A stretch of 64,000 bases of DNA from Actinomycetota bacterium (GCA_019240215.1 JAFAYQ010000051.1:1-64000); one strand, 5' to 3'. Shown: positions 16,937 to 25,615, counted from the stretch's first letter. A program made the numbers and translations. Notes: generated by a model not told the origin, from the letters alone.

Positions 16937-17688
16937 GACGCGCTCCCCAGGTAGTGGTGCCCGTGTTCGCGGGCGTGGCTCTCGTAGTCGGTGACCCCGG
17001 AGGTCAGGGCCAGGAACGCCTCCTCCAGCGAGGTTGACTGGGCCGACAGCTCGGCCACCGTGGTCTGGGCCAGCAGGCGGCCCTGGCCGATCACGATCAG
17101 GTCGGTCGCGGTCAGCGCCATCTCGGCGATCAGGTGGCTGGAGATGAACACCGTGCGGCCTTCGGCGGCCAGCGACCGCAGCAGCGACCGCAGCCAGCGG
17201 ATGCCCTCCGGGTCGAGCCCGTTGACCGGCTCGTCGAGGATCAGCACCTCGGGGTCGCCCAGCAGGGCGGTGGCGATGCCGAGCCGCTGGGCCATGCCGA
17301 GCGAGTACTTGCCGGCCCGGCGGCCCGCCGCCTGCGTCAGGCCGACGATGTCGAGCACCTCGTCCACCCGGCGGGCGGGCAGCCGGTTGCTGGCGGCCAG
17401 CGCGGCCAGGTGCGCGCGCCCGGACCGGCCGGGCTGGAACGACCGGGCGTCCAGCAGCGAGCCGACCCGGCGCAGCGGCCAGCCGAGCTCGCGGTAGCCG
17501 CGGCCGCCGATCCGGGCCTGCCCGGCGTCGGGGCGGTCCAGCCCGATGATCATGCGCATGGTGGTGGACTTGCCGGAGCCGTTGGGGCCCAGGAACCCGG
17601 TCACCGTGCCCGGCGCGACCTCGAAGGTCAGCCCGTCCACGGCCGTCGTCGGGCCGTAGCGTTTAGTGAGGCCTCGAACCTCGATCAT
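16933..17688 (-). CDS. ABC transporter ATP-binding protein
   Basis: 251 aa. Walker A GFLGPNGSGKSTTMRM, Q-loop replaced by a GYRELGWPLRRVG-type segment as in DrrA-like ATPases, signature YSLGMAQRLGIATAL, Walker B VLILDEPVNGLDPEG, H-loop FISSHL. GGGAGA precedes the chosen ATG; an upstream in-frame ATG would add 15 residues without support. First gene of the ABC-kinase-regulator operon. Confidence 0.92.
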   Translation of the reverse strand: MIEVRGLTKRYGPTTAVDGLTFEVAPGTVTGFLGPNGSGKSTTMRMIIGLDRPDAGQARIGGRGYRELGWPLRRVGSLLDARSFQPGRSGRAHLAALAASNRLPARRVDEVLDIVGLTQAAGRRAGKYSLGMAQRLGIATALLGDPEVLILDEPVNGLDPEGIRWLRSLLRSLAAEGRTVFISSHLIAEMALTATDLIVIGQGRLLAQTTVAELSAQSTSLEEAFLALTSGVTDYESHAREHGHHYLGSAS

Positions 17689-17769
17689 GGCAATCTCCCG
17701 TTGTCCAGCGGATGGCTTAGCTCGCTCCATCACGCTAGAAACGGGCGCCCCGGGAAAGAACGTGGCTGA

Positions 17770-17800
17770 CCCCCGGGTTGGGCCGGGGGTTATCCCCCGG
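17770..17800. terminator. Three-armed GC hairpin with alternative pairings
   Basis: CCCCCGG (17770-17776), CCGGGGG (17783-17789) and CCCCCGG (17794-17800). The middle arm can pair with either neighbour. It lies after the nitrile hydratase operon and 80-110 nt before the ABC operon start. Most simply a terminator for the upstream unit; the alternative pairings would also suit attenuation. Confidence 0.5.
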
Positions 17801-17826
17801 GTGGGCGCCAGTCCAGGTCGTAGGGG

Positions 17827-17885
17827 TCAGTCCAGGTCGAGGACGGCCTTGCCGCGGACCTGGCGGCCCAGCAGCGCGGCCGCTA
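17827..17885 (-). pseudogene. C-terminal remnant of a medium-chain dehydrogenase/quinone oxidoreductase
   Basis: Directly after the nitrile hydratase alpha stop, the minus strand encodes IAAALLGRQVRGKAVLDLD and a stop. The RxVRGKxVLD ending is typical of zinc-type alcohol dehydrogenase/quinone oxidoreductase C termini. Only about 19 residues remain, with no start. A small fragment, so the call is tentative. Confidence 0.4.
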
Positions 17886-18491
17886 TCAGACGGCGGCGGT
17901 GCCGATCAGGCCGTTGCGGGTGACCAGGGCGGCCAGTTCGTCCGGGCGGAGGCCGTCGGTGCCGGCCGGGCGCACGGGGACGACCAGGTAGCGGATCTCC
18001 GACGTCGAATCCCACACGTCGATGCGGGTGGTGGCGGGCAGGTCGAGGCCGAACCCGGCCAGCACCGCCCGCGGCTCGCGGACCGCCTGCGATCGGTAGG
18101 CCAGGCTCCGGTACCAGCTCGGGGACGGGCCCAGCAGCGACAGCGGGTAGCAGGAGCACAGGGTGCAGACGATCACGTTGTGCCGGCCGGGGGTGTTGGC
18201 CACCGCCCGCAGCTGGAAGCCGCTGGTCTGCGGGCCGAACCCGAGCTCGGCGGCGGCGGCCGAGCCGTCGGCCAGCAGGCGGTCGCGGTACTCCTCGTCG
18301 GTCCAGGCCCGGGCGACGATGCGGGCCCCGTTGACCGGGGCGGCGTCCGCGTAGAACCGGGTCAGCAGCTCGTCGATCTCCGCGTCGGTGGTCAGGCCGG
18401 CCGCGATCACCCGTTCTTCCAGGCGGCGGACCCGGGCCGCGACCGGCAAGCTCTCGTGCTGGTGCGCGTGGGGCTCGGCAGGCTCGGTCAC
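17886..18491 (-). CDS. Nitrile hydratase alpha / thiocyanate hydrolase gamma-type subunit
   Basis: 201 aa from the GTG, which follows GGAGGAGG. It carries the metal-binding claw VCTLCSCYP with C109-T-L-C112-S-C114. CTLCSC is the cobalt-type version (iron enzymes have CSLCSC), and the outer cysteines are normally oxidised post-translationally. Flanks SLLGPSPSWYRSLAYRSQAV and VWDSTSEIRYLVVP are family-typical. Hydrates nitriles to amides or hydrolyses thiocyanate. Last intact gene of a three-subunit operon. Confidence 0.9.
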   Translation of the reverse strand: MTEPAEPHAHQHESLPVAARVRRLEERVIAAGLTTDAEIDELLTRFYADAAPVNGARIVARAWTDEEYRDRLLADGSAAAAELGFGPQTSGFQLRAVANTPGRHNVIVCTLCSCYPLSLLGPSPSWYRSLAYRSQAVREPRAVLAGFGLDLPATTRIDVWDSTSEIRYLVVPVRPAGTDGLRPDELAALVTRNGLIGTAAV

Positions 18492-18521
18492 GGGGCCTCC
18501 TCCAGGTAGCACTCCCACAGG

Positions 18522-18761
18522 TCAGCCGTGACGGTGTCCCCCCGTCTCGCATCCCCACAGGTCGGCGCCGTGGAAGCGGACCGCGTACACGGGCTCGACC
18601 CGCGGCTCGGGCACCCCGCGGGCGACGTCGTCGGGTAGCGGCTCGGGGGTGGCCACCGCCACCACCTCGCCGGTGTGCCCGCGCAGGTAGCGGGGCAGCC
18701 GGGTGTGGTGGCCGGGGTCGGTGGTGCGGGCCCGGACCCGGCTGCCGGGCGGGAACTTCAC
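18522..18761 (-). CDS. Nitrile hydratase beta subunit, C-terminal part (apparent frameshift)
   Basis: As it stands 79 aa: FPPGSRVRARTTDPGHHTRL, PRYLRGHTGEVVAV, YAVRFHGADLWG, then an atypical end CETGGHRHG. Removing one base from the six-G run (C at 18538-18543 on the plus strand) gives DTVTADLWECYLEEAP and a stop at 18488, exactly the normal family ending (DLWExYLE), with a GTGA overlap onto the alpha start. So the intact gene is 18488-18761 and the sequence carries a 1-nt insertion (error, slippage or true mutation). The separate N- and C-parts of beta match toyocamycin nitrile hydratase and thiocyanate hydrolase architecture. GTG start overlaps the previous TGA. Confidence 0.8.
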   Translation of the reverse strand: MKFPPGSRVRARTTDPGHHTRLPRYLRGHTGEVVAVATPEPLPDDVARGVPEPRVEPVYAVRFHGADLWGCETGGHRHG

Positions 18762-19024
18762 GCCACGCCCTTGCGGTCGAGCAGTGTCTCGATCGCGTCC
18801 AGCCAGCGCTCGAAGTACGGCGCGCTCAGGTACTGCCCGGGCGGCAGCGACTCGATCGCGTCGCGCAGCTCGTCGCCGGTGAAAACCCCGCGGCGCAGCA
18901 GGACCCGCTGCACCGCGAACACCCGCGCCTCCCAGTCGGCCGCGAAGGCGGCGGGCTCGGCCGGATCGCCGGGCTCGACCGGCCCGAAGCCGGTCTGCCC
19001 GCCCACGTCGTGCACCCTGCTCAT
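18758..19024 (-). CDS. Nitrile hydratase beta subunit, N-terminal part
   Basis: 88 aa. HDVGGQTGFGPVEPGD is the standard start of nitrile hydratase beta subunits. ADWEARVFAVQRVLLRRG, DELRDAIESLPPG and YFERWLDAIETLL are the helical N-domain. As a separate short gene it corresponds to thiocyanate hydrolase beta / ToyK-like subunits. First gene of the operon; its stop overlaps the next GTG. It starts 30 bp from the divergent peptidase gene. Confidence 0.85.
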   Translation of the reverse strand: MSRVHDVGGQTGFGPVEPGDPAEPAAFAADWEARVFAVQRVLLRRGVFTGDELRDAIESLPPGQYLSAPYFERWLDAIETLLDRKGVA

Positions 19025-19054
19025 GGTCGTGACGCTAACCGATACGGTCGCACC

Positions 19055-20344
19055 GTGACCAGCTTCCGCCAGCCCGGCACCGTGCTCACCGATCACACGT
19101 TCCGCGTCCCGCTCGACTACGGGCAGCCGGACGGGGAGCAGATCGACCTCTACGCCCGCGAGGTCGTCGCGGCCGGCCAGGCCGATCAGGCCGGCCAGCT
19201 GCCCTGGCTGTTGTTCCTGCAGGGCGGCCCGGGCATGCGGTCGCCCCGGCCGGTCGGGCGGGACGCCTGGCTGGACCGGGCGCTGCGCGAGTTCCGGGTG
19301 CTGCTGCTGGACCAGCGCGGCACCGGCCGGTCCACCCCGGCCGACCGGCTGTCGCTGGCCCGGCTGGGCAGCCCGCAGGCCCAGGCCGATTACCTGGCCC
19401 ACTTCCGGGCCGACAACATCGTCCGGGACGCCGAGCGGATCCGCCGCGAGCTGACCGGCGGCGCGCCCTGGAGCGTGCTGGGCCAGAGCTTCGGCGGGTT
19501 CTGCACGGTCACCTACCTTTCGATGGCGCCGGAGGGGCTGAAAGAGGCGTTCATCACCGGCGGCCTGCCCGGCCTCGACGTCACCGCCGACGACGTCTAC
19601 CGGGTCGCCTATCCGCGGGTCGCGGCCAAGGTCAGCCAGCACTACGAGCGCTACCCGGACGACGCCGCCCAGGCCCGGCGGATCGCCCGCCACCTGGCCG
19701 CCCACGACGTGCGGCTGCCGTCGGGGATGCCCCTGACGGTGCAGAACTTCCAGGCCCTGGGGCACCTGCTGGGCGGCAGCAGCGGCAGCCACGACCTGCA
19801 CTACCTGCTCGAGGACCCGTTCACGGCGGGCGAGCTGAGCGACGAGTTCCGCTACCGCGCTCAGCCTTTGCTGTCGTACGCGGGCGCCCCGCTCTACGCG
19901 CTGCTGCACGAGGCCTGCTACGCCCAGGGGGAGGCCACCAACTGGTCGGCCCAGCGGGTCCGGGCCGAGTTCCCGGCGTTCAGCCCGGCGGCGGCGGCCG
20001 ACGGTGACGAGCCGGCCATGTTCACCGGCGAGATGATCTACCCGTGGATGACCGAGCAGGACCCGGTCCTGCAGCCGCTGCGCGAGGCCGCTGACCTGCT
20101 GGCCGCCCGGGACGGCTGGCCGCCGCTGTACGACCCGATCCGGCTGGGGGCCAACCAGGTCCCGGTGGCCGCCGCGATCTACTTCAACGACATGTACGTC
20201 GACCGCGACGACTCGCTGCGCGCGGCCGCCACCATCGGCGGGCTGCGGTCCTGGGTGACCAGCGAATACGAGCACGACGGGGTGCGAGTCAGCGACGGCA
20301 AGGTGCTGGACCGGCTGATCGCCCTGACCCGCGGCAAAGCCTGA
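19055..20344 (+). CDS. Proline iminopeptidase-like alpha/beta hydrolase (S33)
   Basis: 429 aa from GTG, the long S33 form. Motifs: LLFLQGGPGMRSPRP, LLLDQRGTGRSTP, nucleophile elbow LGQSFGGFCTVTYLS, and a C-terminal IYFNDMYVD then SEYEHDGVRVSDG. The segment between carries a helical cap. Releases N-terminal proline or related residues. Divergent from the nitrile hydratase operon with only 30 bp between starts. Confidence 0.88.
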   Translation: MTSFRQPGTVLTDHTFRVPLDYGQPDGEQIDLYAREVVAAGQADQAGQLPWLLFLQGGPGMRSPRPVGRDAWLDRALREFRVLLLDQRGTGRSTPADRLSLARLGSPQAQADYLAHFRADNIVRDAERIRRELTGGAPWSVLGQSFGGFCTVTYLSMAPEGLKEAFITGGLPGLDVTADDVYRVAYPRVAAKVSQHYERYPDDAAQARRIARHLAAHDVRLPSGMPLTVQNFQALGHLLGGSSGSHDLHYLLEDPFTAGELSDEFRYRAQPLLSYAGAPLYALLHEACYAQGEATNWSAQRVRAEFPAFSPAAAADGDEPAMFTGEMIYPWMTEQDPVLQPLREAADLLAARDGWPPLYDPIRLGANQVPVAAAIYFNDMYVDRDDSLRAAATIGGLRSWVTSEYEHDGVRVSDGKVLDRLIALTRGKA

Positions 20345-20394
20345 CCCGTGGCGAAGGCTGACCGGACCGGAGCCGCCCCAGCCGGTGGAGTGCG

Positions 20395-20925
20395 ATGATT
20401 CCGGGCTGCCGGTGTCGTCTGCCGGACATGGATCCCTCTGTCCCGGCCGTGATCGAGCGGCCCAGCCAGCCCTACGTATTCATCCCCCGCACGGTGACCA
20501 TGGCCAGCCTGCCCGCGGCCGCCGACGAAATCCCCGGCCTGTTCGGATGGCTGGCCGCCCACCGGGCGGCGCCCGCCGGCGCGCCGTTCCTCAAGTACAA
20601 CGTGATCGACATGGAACGTGAGCTGCAGGTCGAAGCCGGTGTCCCGGTCGCGGCGCCGGTCGCGGGCGACGGCCGGGTCCAGGCGGGGGTGCTGCCCGGC
20701 GGCCGGTACGCGGCCGTCACCCACGTCGGCCCCTACGACCAGCTGGTGCCCGCGGTCGCCGCTCTGCTCGACTGGGCCGCCGGTGCGGGCCTGACCTGGG
20801 ACAAGCAGGACACCGCGGGCGGTCAGCGGTGGGGCGGCCGGCTGGAGGTCTACGAGACCAACCCGGCCGAGCAGCCCGACCCGGCCAAGTGGGAGACCCG
20901 GCTGGTGTTCCGGCTGGCCGGCTGA
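20395..20925 (+). CDS. GyrI-like effector-binding domain protein
   Basis: 176 aa. The bulk is a GyrI/AraC-effector-type domain: VIERPSQPYVFIPRTVTMAS, FLKYNVIDM, then LPGGRYAAVTHVGPYDQLVP and GGRLEVYETNPAEQPDPAKW ending TRLVFRL. It has no DNA-binding domain, so it is a stand-alone small-molecule-binding protein. Start ATG chosen for a GGAG site 4 nt upstream; an internal ATG at 20428 is possible. Confidence 0.8.
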   Translation: MIPGCRCRLPDMDPSVPAVIERPSQPYVFIPRTVTMASLPAAADEIPGLFGWLAAHRAAPAGAPFLKYNVIDMERELQVEAGVPVAAPVAGDGRVQAGVLPGGRYAAVTHVGPYDQLVPAVAALLDWAAGAGLTWDKQDTAGGQRWGGRLEVYETNPAEQPDPAKWETRLVFRLAG

Positions 20926-20993
20926 CGCGGCCGGCGTTGCCGATCCGGCAACCGGACTGGCCAGGGCGGGCGGGCAGGCGGCACAGTGAGCGC

Positions 20994-21632
20994 ATGGAAA
21001 CCGACCCGCGGGAGCTGTTCAGCCAGGAGTACTGGGATGACCGGTACGGCGCCGAGCCGATCTGGTCCGGCCAGCCCAACCCGCTGCTGGCCCGCTACGC
21101 GGCCGAGCTGACTCCCGGCACCGCGCTCGACGTGGGCAGCGGCGAAGGGGCCGACGTGATCTGGCTCGCCACCCGGGGCTGGACCGTTACCGGCGCCGAC
21201 ATCTCCCCGGTCGCCCTGCGGCGGGCGGCCGGGTTCGCCGCCCAGGCCGGCCCGGACGTGGCCGCCCGGATCACCTGGCAGCAGGCCGACCTGCTCCGCT
21301 GGCCGCCCCCGGAAGGCCACTTCGACCTGGTCTCGGCCCAGTTCGTGCACCTGCCGGCGGCCGAGCGGGAGGCGCTGCACCGGCGCCTGGCGGCCGCGGT
21401 CCGGCCCGGCGGCACGCTGCTGGTGGTCAGCCACCATCCGTCCGACCTGCACACCGGGCACCGGCCGCAGCTGCCGGAGATGTTCGCCACCGCCGAGCAG
21501 ATGGCGGTCGTGCTCGACCCCCGGGCCTGGGACATCGAGACCAGCGCGCCCGGGCGCGAGGCCACCTTCCCCGACGGCGAGACCCTCACCATCCACGACG
21601 CGGTGCTGCGGGCGGTCCGGCGCCCAGCTTGA
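20994..21632 (+). CDS. Class I SAM-dependent methyltransferase
   Basis: 212 aa. ELFSQEYWDDRYGAEPIWSG is the tellurite-resistance/thiopurine-type opening. Motif I TALDVGSGEGADVIWLA, then VTGADISPVALRRAAGFA, ADLLRWPPPEGHFDLVSAQF and VRPGGTLLVVSHHP. Likely a TehB-like or YodH-like methyltransferase of unknown substrate. Confidence 0.87.
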   Translation: METDPRELFSQEYWDDRYGAEPIWSGQPNPLLARYAAELTPGTALDVGSGEGADVIWLATRGWTVTGADISPVALRRAAGFAAQAGPDVAARITWQQADLLRWPPPEGHFDLVSAQFVHLPAAEREALHRRLAAAVRPGGTLLVVSHHPSDLHTGHRPQLPEMFATAEQMAVVLDPRAWDIETSAPGREATFPDGETLTIHDAVLRAVRRPA

Positions 21633-21719
21633 GCAGGTCGAGGTCGAGAGGCACGGGTCCGAACCTGCGCCATCGCCCGCCATTGCCCCGGCCGCGCCGC
21701 TGTGCCAGGGTCGGCCAGT

Positions 21720-23705
21720 GTGAGCGTCCGCGAGGGAGACCTGCTGTGGGAGCCGGGCCCGGACCGGGTGGCGCGGGCCAACATCACCCGGTTCACCCGC
21801 TGGCTGGCCAGCGAACGCCAGCGGGAATTCGGCGACTACGGCGAGCTGTGGCGCTGGTCGGTCACCGACCTGGACGGGTTCTGGCAGGCGGTCTGGGACT
21901 TCTGCGGGATCCAGGCCTCGGCCCCGGCCACCGCGGTCCTCGGCCGCCGCACGATGCCGGGCGCGCAGTGGTTCCCGGGTGCCCGCCTCAACTACGCCGA
22001 GCACATCCTGCGCCGCCAGACCAGCGGCGACGCGCTGCTGTTCGCCGGGGAGACCGTCCCGCTGCAGGCGCTGCCCGCGGAGACGCTGGCGGCCCAGGTC
22101 CGGACGCTGGCGACCTACCTGCGCGCCCGCGGTGTCCAGCCCGGCCAGCGGGTGGCCGGCTACCTGCCCAACGTGCCCCAGACCGTGGTCGCGATGCTGG
22201 CTGCGGCCAGCATCGGCGCCGTCTGGACCAGCTGCTCCCCCGACTTCGGCTGGCGCGGCGTGCTGGACCGGTTCCGCCAGCTCACGCCCGTGGTGCTGAT
22301 CTGTACCGACGGCTACCACTACGGCGGCCGGGCCTACGACCGGCGCGACGAGGCCGCCCGGATCGCGGCCGGGCTGCCGACCCTGCACACGATCATCGGC
22401 GTCAGCCTCCTGCGCCCCGACGGCCCCGACGCCCCGGCCGGCACCACCAGCTGGGACGAGATCATGCGCGGGCCCGCCCCGCCGCCGGGCGCCTTCTCCT
22501 GCGAGCAGGTCCCGTTCGGTCATCCGCTGTGGGTCCTGTTCTCTTCCGGCACCACCGGGTTGCCCAAGGCGATCACCCACAGCCACGGCGGCATCCTCAT
22601 CGAGCAGCTCAAACTGCAGACATTCCACATGGACCTGCGGCCCGGCGACCGGATGCTGTTCTACACCACGACCGGCTGGATGATGTGGAACTTCCTGGTC
22701 AGCTCGCTGCTGCTCGGTGTCCAGCCGGTGCTGTACGACGGGAACCCGGCCTGGCCGGGCCCGGACGTGCTGTGGCGGCTGGCCGCGCAGGCGGGGGTCA
22801 CGTTCTTCGGCGCCTCCCCCGCCTACGTCGACGCGCTCAGCCGGGCCGGCGTGGCCCCCGGCCAGCTCGTGGACCTGGACCGGCTGCAGGCGGTGATGCT
22901 GGCCGGTTCCCCGGTCTCGGCCGAGTGCAGCGCCTGGTTCTACCGCAACGTCAAACCCGACCTGTGGCTGGCGACCGGCAGCGGCGGCACCGACACCTGC
23001 TGCGGGCTGGTCGGCGGCACCCCCACGCTGCCGGTCTACGCGGGCGAGATCCAGGCCCGCCACCTGGGCGTGGCCGCCTACGCGGTCAACCCCGACGGCC
23101 AGCCGGTCACCGGCCAGGTCGGCGAGCTGGTCATCACCGAGCCGATGCCGTCGATGCCGATCCGGTTCTGGGGTGATGAGGACGGCCGCCGCTACCACCA
23201 GACCTACTTCGGTGAATTCCCGGGACGCTGGCGCCAGGGAGACTTTTTCAAGATCAATGAGCGCGGCGGCTGTTTCGTGCTCGGCCGGTCCGATGCCACC
23301 CTCAACCGCGACGGGGTGCGGATCGGCACCGCCGAGGTCTACGCCGCGCTGGAGTCGGTCCCTGGGGTGACCGGCGGGCTGGTGGTCAACCTGGACCGGC
23401 CCGGCGGCGGGTCCTTCATGCCGCTGTTCGTCACCCTGGCCGACGGCCAGGACCTCGACGAGGCGCTGCGGGCCGAGATCAGCGACCAGCTGCGCCGTCA
23501 GTACTCGCCGCGGCACGTGCCGGACGCGATCATCGCGGTGCCGGCCATCCCGGTCACCCTCACCGGCAAGAAGATGGAGGTGCCGGCGCGGCGCATACTG
23601 GCCGGGGTCCCGCCCGACCAGGCCGCCAACCGCGACGCGATGGCCAACCCGGATTCCCTCGACGCCTTCGCCGCCTACGCCCGCACCCTGGCTGAACCGG
23701 GCTGA
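21720..23705 (+). CDS. Acetoacetate-CoA ligase (acetoacetyl-CoA synthetase)
   Basis: 661 aa from a GTG with AGGG upstream. ANL superfamily: ATP loop LFSSGTTGLPKAITHSHGG, GWMMWNFLVSSLLLG, ATGSGGTDTCCGL, hinge GRSDATLNRDGVRIG and catalytic lysine in TLTGKKMEVP. The N-terminal LWEPGPDRVARANITRF and GAQWFPGARLNYAEH are characteristic of acetoacetyl-CoA synthetases, which activate acetoacetate with ATP and CoA. Length is normal for the family. No obvious partner genes. Confidence 0.93.
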   Translation: MSVREGDLLWEPGPDRVARANITRFTRWLASERQREFGDYGELWRWSVTDLDGFWQAVWDFCGIQASAPATAVLGRRTMPGAQWFPGARLNYAEHILRRQTSGDALLFAGETVPLQALPAETLAAQVRTLATYLRARGVQPGQRVAGYLPNVPQTVVAMLAAASIGAVWTSCSPDFGWRGVLDRFRQLTPVVLICTDGYHYGGRAYDRRDEAARIAAGLPTLHTIIGVSLLRPDGPDAPAGTTSWDEIMRGPAPPPGAFSCEQVPFGHPLWVLFSSGTTGLPKAITHSHGGILIEQLKLQTFHMDLRPGDRMLFYTTTGWMMWNFLVSSLLLGVQPVLYDGNPAWPGPDVLWRLAAQAGVTFFGASPAYVDALSRAGVAPGQLVDLDRLQAVMLAGSPVSAECSAWFYRNVKPDLWLATGSGGTDTCCGLVGGTPTLPVYAGEIQARHLGVAAYAVNPDGQPVTGQVGELVITEPMPSMPIRFWGDEDGRRYHQTYFGEFPGRWRQGDFFKINERGGCFVLGRSDATLNRDGVRIGTAEVYAALESVPGVTGGLVVNLDRPGGGSFMPLFVTLADGQDLDEALRAEISDQLRRQYSPRHVPDAIIAVPAIPVTLTGKKMEVPARRILAGVPPDQAANRDAMANPDSLDAFAAYARTLAEPG

Positions 23706-23728
23706 ACGCCGCCCCCTACGGTTTGATC

Positions 23729-24175
23729 ATGCCCACCTCGCAGGTGTCGGCCACCGCGGTCATCGCCGCCCCGCCCGAGCGGATCTTCGCGCTGCTGACC
23801 GATCCGGCCATGCACCCGAGCATCGACGGGACCGGCAGCGTGCTCAGCGTGCAGGACGGCGGCCCCGAGCAACTGCGGCTGGGCTCGAGGTTCGGCATGA
23901 ACATGAAGATCGGCGCGCCGTACAAGATCCTGAACACGGTGGTCGAATACGATCAGGACCGGCTGATCGCCTGGCGTCACTTCTACGGGCACCGCTGGCG
24001 CTGGCGGCTCGAGCCGCTCGGGGACGGCCGCACCGAGGTCACCGAGACGTTCGACTGGTCGACCACCCGGTTCCCGCTGCTGCTGACCCTCACCCCGTTT
24101 CCCCGGCGCAACCGCCGCGGGATCGAGAAGTCGCTGGCCCGGCTGACGGATATTGCCACTGCACCCGGGCAGTGA
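23729..24175 (+). CDS. SRPBCC family protein
   Basis: 148 aa START-like fold: VSATAVIAAPPERIFALLTD at the N terminus, DGTGSVLSV, RFGMNMKIG, LIAWRHFYGHRWRWRLEPLG and TEVTETFDWSTTRFP. Binds a hydrophobic ligand in a deep cavity; function unknown. Start moved from a TTG to the ATG two codons in. It precedes another SRPBCC-containing gene. Confidence 0.82.
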   Translation: MPTSQVSATAVIAAPPERIFALLTDPAMHPSIDGTGSVLSVQDGGPEQLRLGSRFGMNMKIGAPYKILNTVVEYDQDRLIAWRHFYGHRWRWRLEPLGDGRTEVTETFDWSTTRFPLLLTLTPFPRRNRRGIEKSLARLTDIATAPGQ

Positions 24176-24234
24176 GGCAACCGAAGACGGTCCGCGCACG
24201 AAGTAACAGCTATGGGTGGGAGAACCAGCAGGCG

Positions 24235-25596
24235 ATGAGCATCAGCTACTCGAGCGTCGTGGACGCGCCGATCGACGAGGTGTTCGCGTGGCACGGCCGG
24301 GCGGGCGCGCTGACCCGGCTGGCGCCGCCCTGGCAGCCGGTCCGGGTCGGCCAGGAGGCCACCTCACTCAAGGACGGGCGTGCGGTCCTGCTGCTGCCGG
24401 GCGGGGCCCGCTGGGTGGCGCAGCACCAGGCCGACGGGTACGACCCGCCCCGCCAGTTCGTCGACCAGCTGGTGGCCGGCGGCCTCACCTCGACCGCCCT
24501 GGCCCGGGTGCTGTCCTGGCGGCACGTGCACGGCTTCCACGAGACCGGCGGCGGCGCCACCCGGGTCAGCGACGACGTGCAGACCACGGTGCCCGAACTG
24601 GCGCTCCGGCAGATGTTCGGTTACCGGCACCGCCAGCTCGCGGCCGACCTCAAGGCCCAGCGGTGGGCCCGGGCCAAGCAGCCCGGGCCGCTCACGGTCG
24701 CGGTCACCGGGTCCAGCGGCATGATCGGCACCGAGCTGACCGCGCTGCTCACCACCGGTGGCCACCGGGTGATCAAGCTGGTGCGTCACCCGGTCGCGGC
24801 GGGCACGGCCGACGAGCGCCAGTGGGACCCCCGCTCCCCCGCCCCCGACCTGCTGAACGGGGTCGACGCGCTGGTGCACCTGGCCGGGGCGAGCATCGCC
24901 GGCCGGTTCACCGCCGCCCACAAGCAGCAGATCCGCGACAGCCGGATCGAGCCCACCCGCCGCCTGGCCGAGCTGGCCGCCCGGACCGGTGGCCTGACGT
25001 TCATCAGCGCCTCGGCGATCGGCCTCTACGGCGCCGACCGGGGCGATGAGGTGCTCACCGAGGACAGCCCGCGCGGCACCGGGTTCCTGGCCGACGTGGT
25101 CGCCGACTGGGAGGCCGCCACCCGGCCCGCGGCCGACGCGGGCCTGCGGACCGTCCTGGTCCGGACCGGGATCGTGCAGAGCCCCAAGGGCGGCACCCTG
25201 CGGATCTTCTACCCGCTGTTCGAGGCCGGCCTGGGCGGCAAGCTCGGCGACGGCCGCCAGTGGCTGTCGTGGATCGGAATCGACGACCTGATCGACGTCT
25301 ACCTGCGGGCGCTGGTCGACCCGGCCCTGTCCGGCCCGGTCAACGCGGTCGCCCCCGACCCGGTGCGCAACGCCGACTACACGGCCACGCTCGGCCGGGT
25401 GCTGCGGCGGCCGACGCTGATCCCGGTCCCGGGGTTCGGGCCGCGGCTGATCGTCGGCGCCGAAGGCGCCCGCGAGCTGGCCGAAGCCAGCCAGCGGGTG
25501 CGGCCCGACGCGCTGCTGACGGCCGGGCAGCCGTTCCGCTACACCCGGCTGGAGCCCGCCCTGCGCCACCTGCTCGGCCACGCCGAGGACGCCTGA
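24235..25596 (+). CDS. TIGR01777-family epimerase with N-terminal SRPBCC domain
   Basis: 453 aa. Residues about 1-155 are SRPBCC-like (SISYSSVVDAPIDEVFAWHG). The rest is an extended SDR of the TIGR01777/SulA type: TVAVTGSSGMIGTELTALL cofactor loop, ALVHLAGASIAGRFTAAHK, FISASAIGLYGADRG, and a C-terminal DUF1731-like part AEASQRVRPDALLTAGQPF. The fusion is common in actinobacteria. Substrate unknown. Confidence 0.87.
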   Translation: MSISYSSVVDAPIDEVFAWHGRAGALTRLAPPWQPVRVGQEATSLKDGRAVLLLPGGARWVAQHQADGYDPPRQFVDQLVAGGLTSTALARVLSWRHVHGFHETGGGATRVSDDVQTTVPELALRQMFGYRHRQLAADLKAQRWARAKQPGPLTVAVTGSSGMIGTELTALLTTGGHRVIKLVRHPVAAGTADERQWDPRSPAPDLLNGVDALVHLAGASIAGRFTAAHKQQIRDSRIEPTRRLAELAARTGGLTFISASAIGLYGADRGDEVLTEDSPRGTGFLADVVADWEAATRPAADAGLRTVLVRTGIVQSPKGGTLRIFYPLFEAGLGGKLGDGRQWLSWIGIDDLIDVYLRALVDPALSGPVNAVAPDPVRNADYTATLGRVLRRPTLIPVPGFGPRLIVGAEGARELAEASQRVRPDALLTAGQPFRYTRLEPALRHLLGHAEDA

Positions 25597-25615
25597 CGCC
25601 GCCCCGGCCGGCCGC

